DNA of 28,973 nucleotides from an uncultured Eubacteriales bacterium (lineage in GTDB: Bacteria > Bacillota > Clostridia > Christensenellales > Aristaeellaceae). This document shows, in pieces, positions 1 to 7,298 of this stretch. Each line of letters begins with the position of its first letter. Position 1 is the first letter of the stretch. The notes beneath the pieces were generated by a model. It was not told where the DNA came from. It searched no databases and saw only the letters and a list, made by a program, of their open reading frames with translations. The position numbers and the translations under genes were made by a program. The stretch covers positions 1-28,973 of the forward strand of contig URUF01000026.1 in assembly GCA_900550955.1 (NCBI GenBank). Direction: 5' to 3'.

Positions 1-19
1 TATCCACAAAGCTTTTGGC

Positions 20-64
20 AAAAAGAAAAGAACCCTAACTTCGTATCAAAGTTAGCGTTCTTTT
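20..64 (-). terminator. Intrinsic terminator of the tRNA-Leu gene
   Basis: Read on the minus strand, a hairpin with arms AAGAACGCTAACTT and AAGTTAGGGTTCTT (one mismatch) is followed by a U-rich run (TTCTTTTT). It begins directly after the CCA end of the tRNA, so it should end that transcript. Confidence 0.8.
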
Positions 65-65
65 A

Positions 66-149
66 TGGTGCGATCGACGGGACTTGAACCCGTACCCTTA
101 TCGGACACGCCCCTCAAACGTGCGCGTATGCCAATTCCGCCACGATCGC
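66..149 (-). tRNA. tRNA-Leu(GAG)
   Basis: The minus strand folds as a class II tRNA of 84 nt with an encoded CCA end (66-68). The acceptor stem pairs GCGATCG with CGATCGC. The anticodon stem CACGT/GCGTG closes a 7-nt loop TTGAGGG with anticodon GAG, which reads CUU and CUC leucine codons. A long variable arm and the T-arm sequence GGGTTCAAGTCCC are present, and the discriminator base is A, as usual for tRNA-Leu. It has its own promoter and terminator, so it looks monocistronic. Confidence 0.96.
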
Positions 150-174
150 GCGTTGTGTTTTCACAACGTCAGTT

Positions 175-204
175 ATTATATAAGAAATCCCCCGCATTTG
201 TCAA
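175..204 (-). promoter_or_regulatory. Sigma-A type promoter of tRNA-Leu
   Basis: On the minus strand TTGACA (199-204) and TATAAT (175-180) are separated by 18 bp, both perfect consensus hexamers. They lie just upstream of the tRNA 5' end, as expected for a strongly expressed stable RNA. Confidence 0.85.
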
Positions 205-287
205 TATGGATTTTGGGAATTCATTAAAAATTCAAAATTCATATTCCAAAAACCGCAGGTTCGCGAAGCGCTGCCTAGCTCTTGTGT

Positions 288-330
288 AAAAGCCAAAACC
301 GGCCGTCGCCGCTGCTGTAAAAACGGCCGG
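288..330 (-). terminator. Probable terminator of the prolyl-tRNA editing gene
   Basis: Read on the minus strand, CCGGCCGT and ACGGCCGG form an 8-bp GC stem around a 16-nt loop, followed by TTTTGGCTTTT. It lies about 110 nt past the stop codon of the upstream minus-strand gene. No convincing gene lies between that stop and the tRNA promoter; the two overlapping minus-strand frames there look non-coding. Confidence 0.6.
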
Positions 331-439
331 AAAAGCGTATCGCTCTGTAAAGGCAACGCCCAAGCAGCTCCGTACCAGGATGCGGCCCTGCCCCTCCACA
401 ATCATGCGCCTATCTGGAAAGGCGGCGCGCTCAATGCGC

Positions 440-961
440 TCATTGCTCCGCGCAATCCAACGCCACCTCCAAGGGCAAAACGCCCAGTAGCGGGAGAACC
501 TGCTGCCAAAACACCTCCTGCTCAAATATCACGGTGGCGGCGTTATCGCACGGGTGGAACGCTATGCGCGGCGTTTCCTTCACGCCCGGTTCATAGCACA
601 GCGTAATTTCGTGCGCCTTGTCAAACCATAGGCCCAGAGGGCTTACGCTGCCGCTGGTCAGGCGCAGCCGTCCTTCAAGCGCCGCCTCCGGCGCAAAGCT
701 CAGGCGTGAAACGCCCAGCGCCTTGCTCACCACCGCCGTGCGAAAGGACGTATGAGGCTTGAGCAGCATCAAATAAAAGCGCGTCTGCTGCCGGTTGCAA
801 AGCAGGATATTCTTGCAAATGGTAACGTCGCCGCCAATAAAGGGCATCCTGAGGCAATCGTCAATGGTATAAGCGCGCTCGTGTTCGTAAAGCTTGTAAG
901 GCACATGGTTTTCATCCAGCACGCGCAGTATCTCCCGGCGGCTCTGCAAAAGGTCGGTCAA
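440..961 (-). CDS. Prolyl-tRNA editing protein (ProX/YbaK-type trans-editing deacylase)
   Basis: A 173-aa cytoplasmic protein expected to hydrolyse mischarged tRNA-Pro (typically Ala-tRNA-Pro), as the free-standing relative of the prolyl-tRNA synthetase INS domain. Family signatures are visible in order: the N-terminal EHERAYT segment, CKNILL in the core with the conserved Lys, GSVSPLGLWFDKA in the middle, and IAFHPCDNAATV near the C-terminus. Length matches the family (about 165-170 aa). The open frame runs upstream to 1321 inside tex, but I chose the TTG at 961 because GGGAGG sits 7 nt before it and homology begins there. It is divergent from tex, with about 130 bp between the starts. Substrate specificity (Ala versus Cys) cannot be read from the sequence. 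Confidence 0.88.
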   Translation of the reverse strand: MTDLLQSRREILRVLDENHVPYKLYEHERAYTIDDCLRMPFIGGDVTICKNILLCNRQQTRFYLMLLKPHTSFRTAVVSKALGVSRLSFAPEAALEGRLRLTSGSVSPLGLWFDKAHEITLCYEPGVKETPRIAFHPCDNAATVIFEQEVFWQQVLPLLGVLPLEVALDCAEQ

Positions 962-1043
962 AGCAAATCCCTCCCATTTGGGTGGCGTCCGCCGCCATGA
1001 TAGCACAAATTGCCGTCTTTGTATAGCGCAAACCCGGGGCGCA

Positions 1044-1052
1044 TGGTATAAT
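1044..1052 (+). promoter_or_regulatory. Extended -10 promoter of tex
   Basis: TGG followed by TATAAT (1047-1052) gives a TGn extended -10 element 38 bp before the chosen start codon. No good -35 hexamer lies at 16-18 bp, which is typical of extended -10 promoters. The same GCATGGTATAA string precedes topB. Confidence 0.6.
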
Positions 1053-1090
1053 CCCCTTAGGCTTTTCAAAGCCACGAAAGGATGCATGGA

Positions 1091-3247
1091 ATGACGATCT
1101 GCGAAATCCTCTGTCAGGAATTTCATCTGAAGCCTGCCCAGTGCGAAAACGTGCTGCGCCTGATTGACGAGGGCAACACCATCCCTTTTATCGCCCGGTA
1201 CCGCAAGGAACAAACCGGCTCTTTGGACGATCAGCTTTTGCGTGAAATCTATGAGCGCCTGCAATACCTGCGCGGCATGGAAAAGCGCCGCGATGAGATC
1301 CTCGCCGCCCTGGAAGGGCAAGGCAACCTTACAGACGAGCTTTCTGCAAAGCTTAACGCCGCCACCACCATGACGGAGCTGGAGGATCTATACCGTCCCT
1401 TCCGGCCCAAGCGGCGCACGCGCGCCACCATCGCCAAGGAGCGCGGCCTGGAGCCTTTGGCCCTTCTTTTGCTTATGCAAAACCAAACCAGCAGTACGCT
1501 GGAAGATCTCGCCCAACCCTACGTGAACCCCGAAAAGGATGTGCCCGCCGCGGAGGACGCGTTGCAGGGCGCGCGCGATATCCTTTCCGAGCAGATGAGC
1601 GACGACGCCGATGCGCGGAAGGTCCTGCGCGCGCTGGTGATGCGTACCGGCGTGCTGGAAAGCCGCCAGGCCAAGGATGAGGATAGCGTGTACAGCATGT
1701 ACTATGCTTTTTCGCAGGAGGTGCGCGCCATTCCCCCGCATCGCGTGCTGGCCGTAAACCGCGGCGAGCGCGAGGCCTTTCTCAAGGTGGATATCCGCAT
1801 GGACGACGCCGCCTGCGTAGGCGTTTTGGAAAAGGCCTTTGTGCGCGAAGGCAGCATCACCACCGGCCAGGTACGCCTGACCGTTCAGGACGCATGGGAC
1901 CGCCTTCTCAAGCCCAGCATTGAGCGGGAAATCCGCAACGAGCTTACCGACCGCGCCAATACCAGCGCCATTCAGGTGTTTGGCAAAAACCTGCACCAGC
2001 TGCTCATGGCCCCGCCCGTCAAAGGCCGCGTAACCTTAGGCGTGGATCCCGGCTTCCGCACGGGCTGCAAGCTGGCTGTGGTTGATGAAAACGGCAAGGT
2101 GCTCTCCACCGGCGTGGGCCACTTTACCCTGCCCGGGCAGGAGGCCGCCAAGGCGCGCGCCCGCAAGGAAATCGTGGATATGTGCCGCCGGTATGGCGTA
2201 ACCGCCATCGCCATAGGCAACGGAACCGCCTCGCGCGAGGCGGAGCAATTCATCGCCTCCCTGCTAAACGAGCTGCCCGAGGGCGCGGCCTATATGATCG
2301 TGAGCGAGGCAGGCGCGTCCGTTTACTCCGCCAGCAAGCTGGCCGCGGAGGAGTTCCCCCAGTTCGACGTATCGCTGCGCAGCGCGGTAAGCATCGCCCG
2401 CCGCATGCAGGACCCGCTGGCCGAGCTGGTCAAGATCGATCCAAAGGCCATTGGCGTGGGCCAATACCAGCACGATCTGAAACAAAGCCAGCTGGAGGAA
2501 ACCCTGGACGGCGTTGTGGAGGGCTGCGTAAACAGCGTTGGCGTTGAGGTAAGCACTGCTTCGGCGTCGCTTTTATCCCATGTGGCGGGCATCGGCCCGG
2601 CGCTGGCCAAAAACATCGTGGCTTACCGCGAGGAAAACGGCATCTCCAGCCGCGCTCAGCTAAAAAAGGTTCCCAAGCTGGGCCCCAAGGCCTTCGAGCA
2701 ATGCGCGGGCTTCTTGCGCGTGCGCGACAGCAAAAACGCCTTGGACGCCACCGCCGTGCATCCCGAAAGCTATGACGCGGCTAAGGCGCTGCTTGCCACC
2801 CTCGGCTATCAGCTAAGCGATATCAAATCCGGCAAGCTCAACGGCCTGCAAGCCCGGGTGGACGAGCGCGGCCTTGCAGCGTTGGCAAAGGAACTTACCA
2901 TTGGCGAGCCCACGCTTAAAGACATCGTGCGCGAGCTGCAAAAGCCCGGCCGCGATCCCCGCGACGACCTGCCCAAGCCCATTCTGCGCACCGATGTTAT
3001 GGATATCAAAGATCTGGCGCCGGGTATGGAATTAACCGGCACTGTGCGCAACGTGATCGACTTTGGCGCGTTTGTGGATATCGGCGTACACCAGGATGGT
3101 CTGGTGCATATCAGCCGCATGAGCACGCGATTCATCAAGCACCCCGCCGAGGTGGTTAAGGTGGGCGACGTGGTGAAGGTATGGGTCGTGGATGTAGACC
3201 AAAAAAAGCAACGCATTGCGCTAACCATGCTTCCGCCTAAAAACTAA
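1091..3247 (+). CDS. tex: Tex family RNA-binding transcription accessory protein
   Basis: A 718-aa protein of normal Tex length. It has the N-terminal helical Tex region with FIARYRKEQTGSLDD near residue 35, a YqgF/RNase H-like domain starting with TLGVDPGFRTGCKLAVVDE near residue 315, helix-hairpin-helix motifs (VAGIGPALAKNIVAYREENG) near residue 500, and a C-terminal S1 RNA-binding domain (GTVRNVIDFGAFVDIG, DGLVHISRMS) ending in KKQRIALTM. Tex/Spt6-like proteins bind nucleic acid and affect transcription and translation; the exact role here is not readable. The in-frame ATG at 1082 abuts the AAAGGA site, so the ATG at 1091, 8 nt from it, is the better start. It is monocistronic, with a GC hairpin downstream. 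Confidence 0.96.
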   Translation: MTICEILCQEFHLKPAQCENVLRLIDEGNTIPFIARYRKEQTGSLDDQLLREIYERLQYLRGMEKRRDEILAALEGQGNLTDELSAKLNAATTMTELEDLYRPFRPKRRTRATIAKERGLEPLALLLLMQNQTSSTLEDLAQPYVNPEKDVPAAEDALQGARDILSEQMSDDADARKVLRALVMRTGVLESRQAKDEDSVYSMYYAFSQEVRAIPPHRVLAVNRGEREAFLKVDIRMDDAACVGVLEKAFVREGSITTGQVRLTVQDAWDRLLKPSIEREIRNELTDRANTSAIQVFGKNLHQLLMAPPVKGRVTLGVDPGFRTGCKLAVVDENGKVLSTGVGHFTLPGQEAAKARARKEIVDMCRRYGVTAIAIGNGTASREAEQFIASLLNELPEGAAYMIVSEAGASVYSASKLAAEEFPQFDVSLRSAVSIARRMQDPLAELVKIDPKAIGVGQYQHDLKQSQLEETLDGVVEGCVNSVGVEVSTASASLLSHVAGIGPALAKNIVAYREENGISSRAQLKKVPKLGPKAFEQCAGFLRVRDSKNALDATAVHPESYDAAKALLATLGYQLSDIKSGKLNGLQARVDERGLAALAKELTIGEPTLKDIVRELQKPGRDPRDDLPKPILRTDVMDIKDLAPGMELTGTVRNVIDFGAFVDIGVHQDGLVHISRMSTRFIKHPAEVVKVGDVVKVWVVDVDQKKQRIALTMLPPKN

Positions 3248-3460
3248 GGTTTCCCCTTGTGCAGGCCCCGCGGCTGACGCTTAGTCCGGGGCCTGTTTGC
3301 GGCTGTACCGCGTATGGACGCGTTTCCGAACCCGGACTAAAATGCCTGGGCTTGCGGTATGCGCTTCCAGTAAGAAAGGGCAACTGCCCCACGGGAGGCC
3401 CGCCGCCGCTTAGGCGGGGAAACACCGTTGTATTTCGGCTGCATTTTTCCTTAGCTTCTA
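3248..3460. other. Gene-free spacer between tex and the lysine riboswitch promoter
   Basis: No convincing coding frame is present. Apart from the tex terminator hairpin at its left end it contains a small GC hairpin (CCCGCC/GGCGGG, about 3402-3420) of unknown role. The open frames that cross it also run through the riboswitch and are not genes. Confidence 0.5.
3262..3298 (+). terminator. Probable terminator downstream of tex
   Basis: CAGGCCCCG (3262-3270) pairs with CGGGGCCTG (3287-3295) and is followed by only TTTG, so it is a strong stem with a weak U tract. It starts 15 nt after the tex stop codon. Confidence 0.55.
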
Positions 3461-3488
3461 TTGACAGCAGGAAAAACCGTTGTACAAT
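3461..3488 (+). promoter_or_regulatory. Promoter of the lysine riboswitch leader
   Basis: TTGACA (3461-3466) and TACAAT (3483-3488) with a 16-bp spacer. Transcription would start near 3495, placing the riboswitch at the 5' end of the leader, preceded only by a small hairpin GAACCC/GGGTTC (3501-3519). Confidence 0.8.
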
Positions 3489-3523
3489 AGATAACGATTT
3501 GAACCCGCACCGTGGGTTCAAAG

Positions 3524-3691
3524 GAATAGAGGCGCGGCCAACATCAGTACCGCGCGGTAGTCCCTCACCGGACGGCGACCGCGCGCGAAAGGGAAGGCTG
3601 CCGAAGCGCTTGCCGGGTGACGCGGTGAAGCGTTGGGCGGTTAGAAGAACATTCTACCGACTGTCACGGCCTGTGCCGTGGAGCGCTATTC
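3524..3691 (+). promoter_or_regulatory. Lysine riboswitch (L box) aptamer
   Basis: The 168-nt region carries the conserved L-box core segments in order: AGAGGCGCG at the P1/P2 junction, ACATCAGTACC, the AAGGCTGCCGAAGCG loop region, TTGGGCGGTT, ACTGTCA, and TGGAGCGCTA closing P1. P1 can form from GAATAG (3524-3529) with CTATTC (3686-3691). L-box aptamers bind free L-lysine and in Firmicutes usually switch expression off when lysine is plentiful. It lies directly upstream of an amino-acid ABC transporter, which makes lysine the best-supported substrate of that transporter. Confidence 0.93.
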
Positions 3692-3722
3692 GTACGTATT
3701 TTATCTTTTTTCAAAGGATAGA

Positions 3723-3756
3723 AGCAGCGATGGCGCTCCGCCGTCGCTGCTTTTTC
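3723..3756 (+). terminator. Riboswitch expression platform: intrinsic terminator with antiterminator overlap
   Basis: AGCAGCGATGGCG (3723-3735) and CGCCGTCGCTGCT (3739-3751) form a 13-bp stem (one G-U pair) with a CTC triloop, followed by TTTTTCT. The top of this stem (GCGCTCC, 3733-3739) is the exact complement of GGAGCGC (3680-3686) in the 3' strand of riboswitch P1. Thus lysine-free RNA can pair P1 with the terminator (antiterminator), while lysine-bound RNA keeps P1 closed and lets the terminator form. The pairing is seen in the sequence; the direction of control follows known L-box OFF switches. Confidence 0.88.
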
Positions 3757-3788
3757 TATTCCACCACGCATAAGGAGGAACGGAACGT

Positions 3789-4595
3789 ATGAAAAGGTTT
3801 CTTGCGGTTATCCTTGCTGCCCTGATGTTGGCTTCCTGCGCTTCCGCCATGGCGGAAGGGACCTTCCGCGTAGGCATGGAGTGCAACTACACTCCCTACA
3901 ACTGGACCCAGTCCGAACCCAGCGAGTTCAGCGTGCCCATCGAGGGCGGCGGCGGATATGCCGACGGCTACGACGTGCAGATTGCCAAGAAGATTGCCGA
4001 AGGCCTTGGCAAGGAGCTTGTCATTGTAAAAACCGAATGGGACGGCCTGCCCATGGGCGTGATGAGCGGCGCGTTTGACGCCATTATCGCCGGCATGAGC
4101 CCCACCGAGGAGCGCAAAGCCACCTTGGATTTCAGCGACCCTTACCGCACCAATAAGCTGGTTGTGGTTATGAAGAAGGATAGCCCCTATGCGGGCGCCA
4201 CCACGCTTGCCCAGCTCAGCGGCGCAAGCATTACCGGCCAGCTCAACACCTTCCACTATACCGTTATCGATCAAATCCCCGGCGTGAACAAGGCCATGGC
4301 CATGGAAACCTTCCCCGCGATGGTTGTGGCCGTGCAAAGCGGCGCGGTAGACGGCTATGTGGCCGAGGAGGATGGCGCGCAGGCTGATACCGCCGCCAAC
4401 CCGGACTTGATCTACGTCAAGTTTACGGACGGCGATGGTTTTGTGGCGTCCGAGGCCGATACCTCCATTGCGGTTGGCCTGGCCAAGGGCAGCGAGCTGC
4501 TCGCCCCCATCAACGAGATTCTCTCCGGCATTGACGACGCTATGCGCGACGAGCTCATGGCCGGCGCCAAGGAGCGCCAGCCCCTCAACCAGTAA
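3789..4595 (+). CDS. Amino-acid ABC transporter substrate-binding protein (probable lysine)
   Basis: A 268-aa family 3 solute-binding protein. The N-terminus has a KR-containing n-region, a hydrophobic stretch and the lipobox LASC with Cys17, so it is probably a lipoprotein on the outer face of the membrane; an alternative signal peptidase I site after ASA cannot be excluded. The mature part has the family pattern: FRVGMECNYTPYNW at the start of lobe 1, GYDVQIAKKIAEGLG, WDGLPMGVMSGAFDAIIAGMS, then FSDPYRTNKLVVVMKK. AGGAGG lies 11 nt before the ATG. It follows the lysine riboswitch and precedes the permease and ATPase genes. The hairpin after it may raise its mRNA level relative to the permease. 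Lysine as ligand is inferred from the riboswitch, not from binding-site residues. Confidence 0.92.
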   Translation: MKRFLAVILAALMLASCASAMAEGTFRVGMECNYTPYNWTQSEPSEFSVPIEGGGGYADGYDVQIAKKIAEGLGKELVIVKTEWDGLPMGVMSGAFDAIIAGMSPTEERKATLDFSDPYRTNKLVVVMKKDSPYAGATTLAQLSGASITGQLNTFHYTVIDQIPGVNKAMAMETFPAMVVAVQSGAVDGYVAEEDGAQADTAANPDLIYVKFTDGDGFVASEADTSIAVGLAKGSELLAPINEILSGIDDAMRDELMAGAKERQPLNQ

Positions 4596-4612
4596 CAGCG
4601 CTTCTGCGCACA

Positions 4613-4650
4613 GGGAACGCGCCTTTGGCCGCGTTCCCTTCTGTGCGTTT
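4613..4650 (+). terminator. Intercistronic hairpin, partial terminator or mRNA stabiliser
   Basis: GGGAACGCG (4613-4621) pairs with CGCGTTCCC (4630-4638), with a short inner CC/GG extension. It is followed by TTCTGTGCGTTTTT, an imperfect U tract. It lies between the binding-protein stop and the permease start (92-nt gap). Such hairpins commonly give higher binding-protein than permease expression. Confidence 0.6.
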
Positions 4651-4687
4651 TTCCACCCTCCTCAAGCCTTCCAAAGGAGTGGCCCGC

Positions 4688-5482
4688 ATGACACAATTAC
4701 CCTCCACCTTTTTTGGCTGGGTCGGCTTTATTTTAGAGAAGTATGGCTCGCTGTTTCTAAGCGGCGTAGGCGTTACGCTCATCGTAGCCCTTACCGGCAC
4801 CGTCGCCGGGTTCGTGCTTGGCCTGCTGGTCGCCATCCTGCGCACCATCCCCACCGCACCCAAGGACCCCTGGTATAAGCGCATACCGCTAAAAGCGCTG
4901 AGCGTCCTTTTGGGGGTATATATCGAGGTGTTCCGCGGCACGCCCATGATTGTGCAGGCCATGGTCATCTACTATGGCGGCATGCAGGTAGGCCTGCGCC
5001 TGCCGGTGCTGGCGGCCGCCATCCTCATTGTGAGCATCAACACCGGCGCTTATATGGCGGAAATTATCCGCGGCGGCATCATCAGCGTAGACAAAGGCCA
5101 GAAGGAGGCCGCGCACGCAATCGGCATGACGCACTGGCAGAGCATGATTTATGTGGTGCTTCCCCAGGCCGTGCGCAACATCATGCCTTCCATTGGCAAT
5201 GAGTTCGTCGTCAACATCAAGGATTCCAGCGTTTTGAACGTCATTTCCGTCAACGAGCTGTTCTTTATGAGCAAATCCGCAGCAGGCACCTACCTGCGCT
5301 ACTTTGAGGTGTTCTTCATCACCGCGTGCATCTACCTGGCGCTCACCTTTACCGTCACGCGCCTGCTGCGCCTGCTGGAACATAAAATGGACGGCAGCGC
5401 CAACTACACCATTTACGGTTCGCAAAGCAGCTCCGATGCCTCCATCAAGCTGCCCAGGGAAGGAGGCGTTCCCCTTGACTGA
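4688..5482 (+). CDS. Polar amino-acid ABC transporter permease (HisM/GlnP family)
   Basis: A 264-aa integral membrane protein with about five hydrophobic segments, the first near residues 17-45 (SGVGVTLIVALTGTVAGFVL). The family landmark EVFRGTPMIVQ follows the second segment, and the EAA coupling loop is clear (KEAAHAIGMTHWQSMIYVVLP then QAVRNIMPSIGNE), which docks on the ATPase. The ATG at 4688 is preferred over the longer upstream frame because AAAGGAG sits 8 nt before it. Its 3' end overlaps the ATPase start by 8 nt, implying translational coupling. Only one permease gene is present, so it probably works as a homodimer. Confidence 0.93.
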   Translation: MTQLPSTFFGWVGFILEKYGSLFLSGVGVTLIVALTGTVAGFVLGLLVAILRTIPTAPKDPWYKRIPLKALSVLLGVYIEVFRGTPMIVQAMVIYYGGMQVGLRLPVLAAAILIVSINTGAYMAEIIRGGIISVDKGQKEAAHAIGMTHWQSMIYVVLPQAVRNIMPSIGNEFVVNIKDSSVLNVISVNELFFMSKSAAGTYLRYFEVFFITACIYLALTFTVTRLLRLLEHKMDGSANYTIYGSQSSSDASIKLPREGGVPLD

Positions 5483-6227
5483 TGCCCGCAGCCTTTCCCC
5501 CATCCTAAGCGTGGAGCACCTTAAAAAAAGCTTCGGCACGCATGAGGTGCTTAAGGATATCTCCTTTGACGTGCGGCAGGGCGATGTGGTCAGCATCATC
5601 GGCTCCAGCGGCAGCGGTAAAAGCACGCTGCTGCGCTGCATCAACTTTTTGGAGCAGCCCACGGACGGCGCAATCCGTTTCCATGGAAAGAACGCCGAAA
5701 CCGAATGGAGCCGCGCCCAATACCACGCCCGCGTGGGTATGGTGTTTCAAAGCTTTAACCTGTTTGGCAACATGAGCGTGCTCAAGAACTGCATGGCAGG
5801 CCAAATGCGCGTGCTGCATCGCGGCCGCAGGGAGGCCGAGGAAAAGGCGATGCTCTACCTTGAAAAGGTGGGCATGGCCCCCTATCGGGACGCGCGTCCC
5901 GCGCAGCTTAGCGGCGGGCAAAAGCAGCGCGTGGCCATTGCCCGCGCCCTGGCTATGGATCCCGAGGTGCTTTTGTTTGACGAGCCCACCAGCGCCCTGG
6001 ACCCTGAAATGGTGGGCGAGGTGCTTTCCGTTATGCGCGAGCTGGCGGCCAGCGGCCTCACCATGCTTGTGGTCACGCACGAAATGGCCTTTGCGCGCGA
6101 TGTAAGCCGCCGCGTCATCTTCATGGACGCGGGCGTTATCGCGGAGGACGGCGCGCCGGAAGAAATCTTCACCAGCCCCAAGCAGCCCCGCACAAGGGAG
6201 TTTTTAAAACGCGTGCTGGGCGAATAA
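5475..6227 (+). CDS. Polar amino-acid ABC transporter ATPase (GlnQ/HisP family)
   Basis: A 250-aa ABC ATPase that powers the lysine-type importer. It has Walker A GSSGSGKS (residues 43-50), a Q-loop near VFQSFNLFGN, the signature LSGGQKQRVAIARALAM, Walker B LLFDEPTSALDPEMVGEV, and the switch His in VVTHEMAFA. The start is a TTG at 5475, chosen because AGGAGG (5461-5466) sits 8 nt upstream and homology begins just after it; no in-frame ATG fits. It overlaps the permease stop by 8 nt. The longer open frame reaching back to 5304 lies inside the permease gene and is not used. A strong terminator follows. Confidence 0.95.
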   Translation: MTDARSLSPILSVEHLKKSFGTHEVLKDISFDVRQGDVVSIIGSSGSGKSTLLRCINFLEQPTDGAIRFHGKNAETEWSRAQYHARVGMVFQSFNLFGNMSVLKNCMAGQMRVLHRGRREAEEKAMLYLEKVGMAPYRDARPAQLSGGQKQRVAIARALAMDPEVLLFDEPTSALDPEMVGEVLSVMRELAASGLTMLVVTHEMAFARDVSRRVIFMDAGVIAEDGAPEEIFTSPKQPRTREFLKRVLGE

Positions 6228-6237
6228 GCTTTGATGC

Positions 6238-6285
6238 AAAAGCGGAAGCCGCATTTCCCCATTGGGTGCATGCGGCTTCCGCTTT
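6238..6285. terminator. Bidirectional intrinsic terminator
   Basis: AAAAGCGGAAGCCGCAT and ATGCGGCTTCCGCTTTT form a 17-bp perfect stem with a 14-nt loop. The A/T ends give a U tract on either strand, so it can end both the plus-strand amino-acid transporter operon and the converging minus-strand DegV transcript. Confidence 0.9.
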
Positions 6286-6362
6286 TCTGCATTCTTGGCA
6301 AGCCCTATCGCCCCTACGCCATAACGCTTTAGGCAGCGTTTCTTACAGGGCGCTCCGCCAGA

Positions 6363-7274
6363 TTAGCCGTTCTTTTCCTGCTTCTTATTTTCCTTCTCCA
6401 GCTTCTTCCTGCTCACCTCAAAAATCGCGCCCACCACGCGGGGCCCCGCATTGATGGCAATCGCGGGGCCGATTTGAAAGCTGTACACCGGCGGATAGCC
6501 AATTTTTTTGGTCAGTTCCTCGCAGATTTCGTCGCGGTCGGCCTCCTCGCAGCCATATACAAGGCTGTACGGCGTGTTGGGCTCCATATCGTCCTCAACC
6601 ATTTTTACAATTTCGCGAATAAGCTTCTTTTCGCCGCGCGCCTTGCCAACGGTGGCAATGGCATGATCCCATACCTGCATGATGGGCTTGATACCCAACG
6701 CCTCTCCCACAAAAACCGCCGCGCTGGGGATCCTGCCGGATTTGCCGGCGTATTTCAGGCTGTAAAGGCCAAAGTAGATGCGCTGCTTTTTAAGCTGCTG
6801 CTCCACCAGCGGCAGCACATCATCCACCTTCATGCCCATTTCCAGCTTTTGCGCCGCCAAAATGGCCGCATAGCCATACCCGCCGCTATATCCAGCGCCG
6901 TCAAACAGGTGGATATGCATTTTCTGCTCCGCGCCCTCGCGCTCGGCATAAAAGCGTTCACGGGTTGTCACAGCGTTGTTATAGGTGGCCGAGCCCTTGG
7001 AGTTGAGCAAAAAAACGAGCAGCTCCTGCGTACCGGCCTCCAGCTCGCGGTTGAACAGCTCTTCAAACGCGTACGGCGTAATCTGGGAGGTAACGGGAAT
7101 GCCGTTATAGCTTTCCATCAACTTGTAAAACTCTTTTGCGGTTACCTCCGTTCCGCTTTGCACGGTACGGTCGCCCAGCGCAACGGGAATGGGCAGCACT
7201 TCAATGCCATAGCGCCTGCGCGCCTCCTCCGGGATATCCGCCGCCGCATCCGCGATGATCTTATACTTTGTCAT
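6363..7274 (-). CDS. DegV family fatty-acid-binding protein
   Basis: A 303-aa cytoplasmic protein of the DegV (FakB-like) family, whose members bind a fatty acid and can present it to the kinase FakA. Family features are the N-terminal IIADAAADIPEEARRRYGIEV, then PIPVALGD, the TSQITPYAFEELF segment (TSxP-type lipid-binding loop), LLNSKGSATYNNAV in place of the usual SS-LSGTY motif, and a C-terminal FQIGPAIAINAGPRVVGAIF that contacts the ligand head group in relatives. AGGGAGGAG lies upstream of the ATG. It starts 24 nt after the TraX-like gene and is probably co-transcribed with it. Which fatty acid it binds, and whether a FakA partner exists, cannot be seen here. Confidence 0.9.
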   Translation of the reverse strand: MTKYKIIADAAADIPEEARRRYGIEVLPIPVALGDRTVQSGTEVTAKEFYKLMESYNGIPVTSQITPYAFEELFNRELEAGTQELLVFLLNSKGSATYNNAVTTRERFYAEREGAEQKMHIHLFDGAGYSGGYGYAAILAAQKLEMGMKVDDVLPLVEQQLKKQRIYFGLYSLKYAGKSGRIPSAAVFVGEALGIKPIMQVWDHAIATVGKARGEKKLIREIVKMVEDDMEPNTPYSLVYGCEEADRDEICEELTKKIGYPPVYSFQIGPAIAINAGPRVVGAIFEVSRKKLEKENKKQEKNG

Positions 7275-7298
7275 AAGCGTTCTCCTCCCTATCCTTCT

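Noticed and set aside
3259..3792. 177-codon plus-strand frame across the tex spacer and riboswitch
   Set aside because: It runs straight through the structured lysine riboswitch and terminator, so it cannot be a gene.
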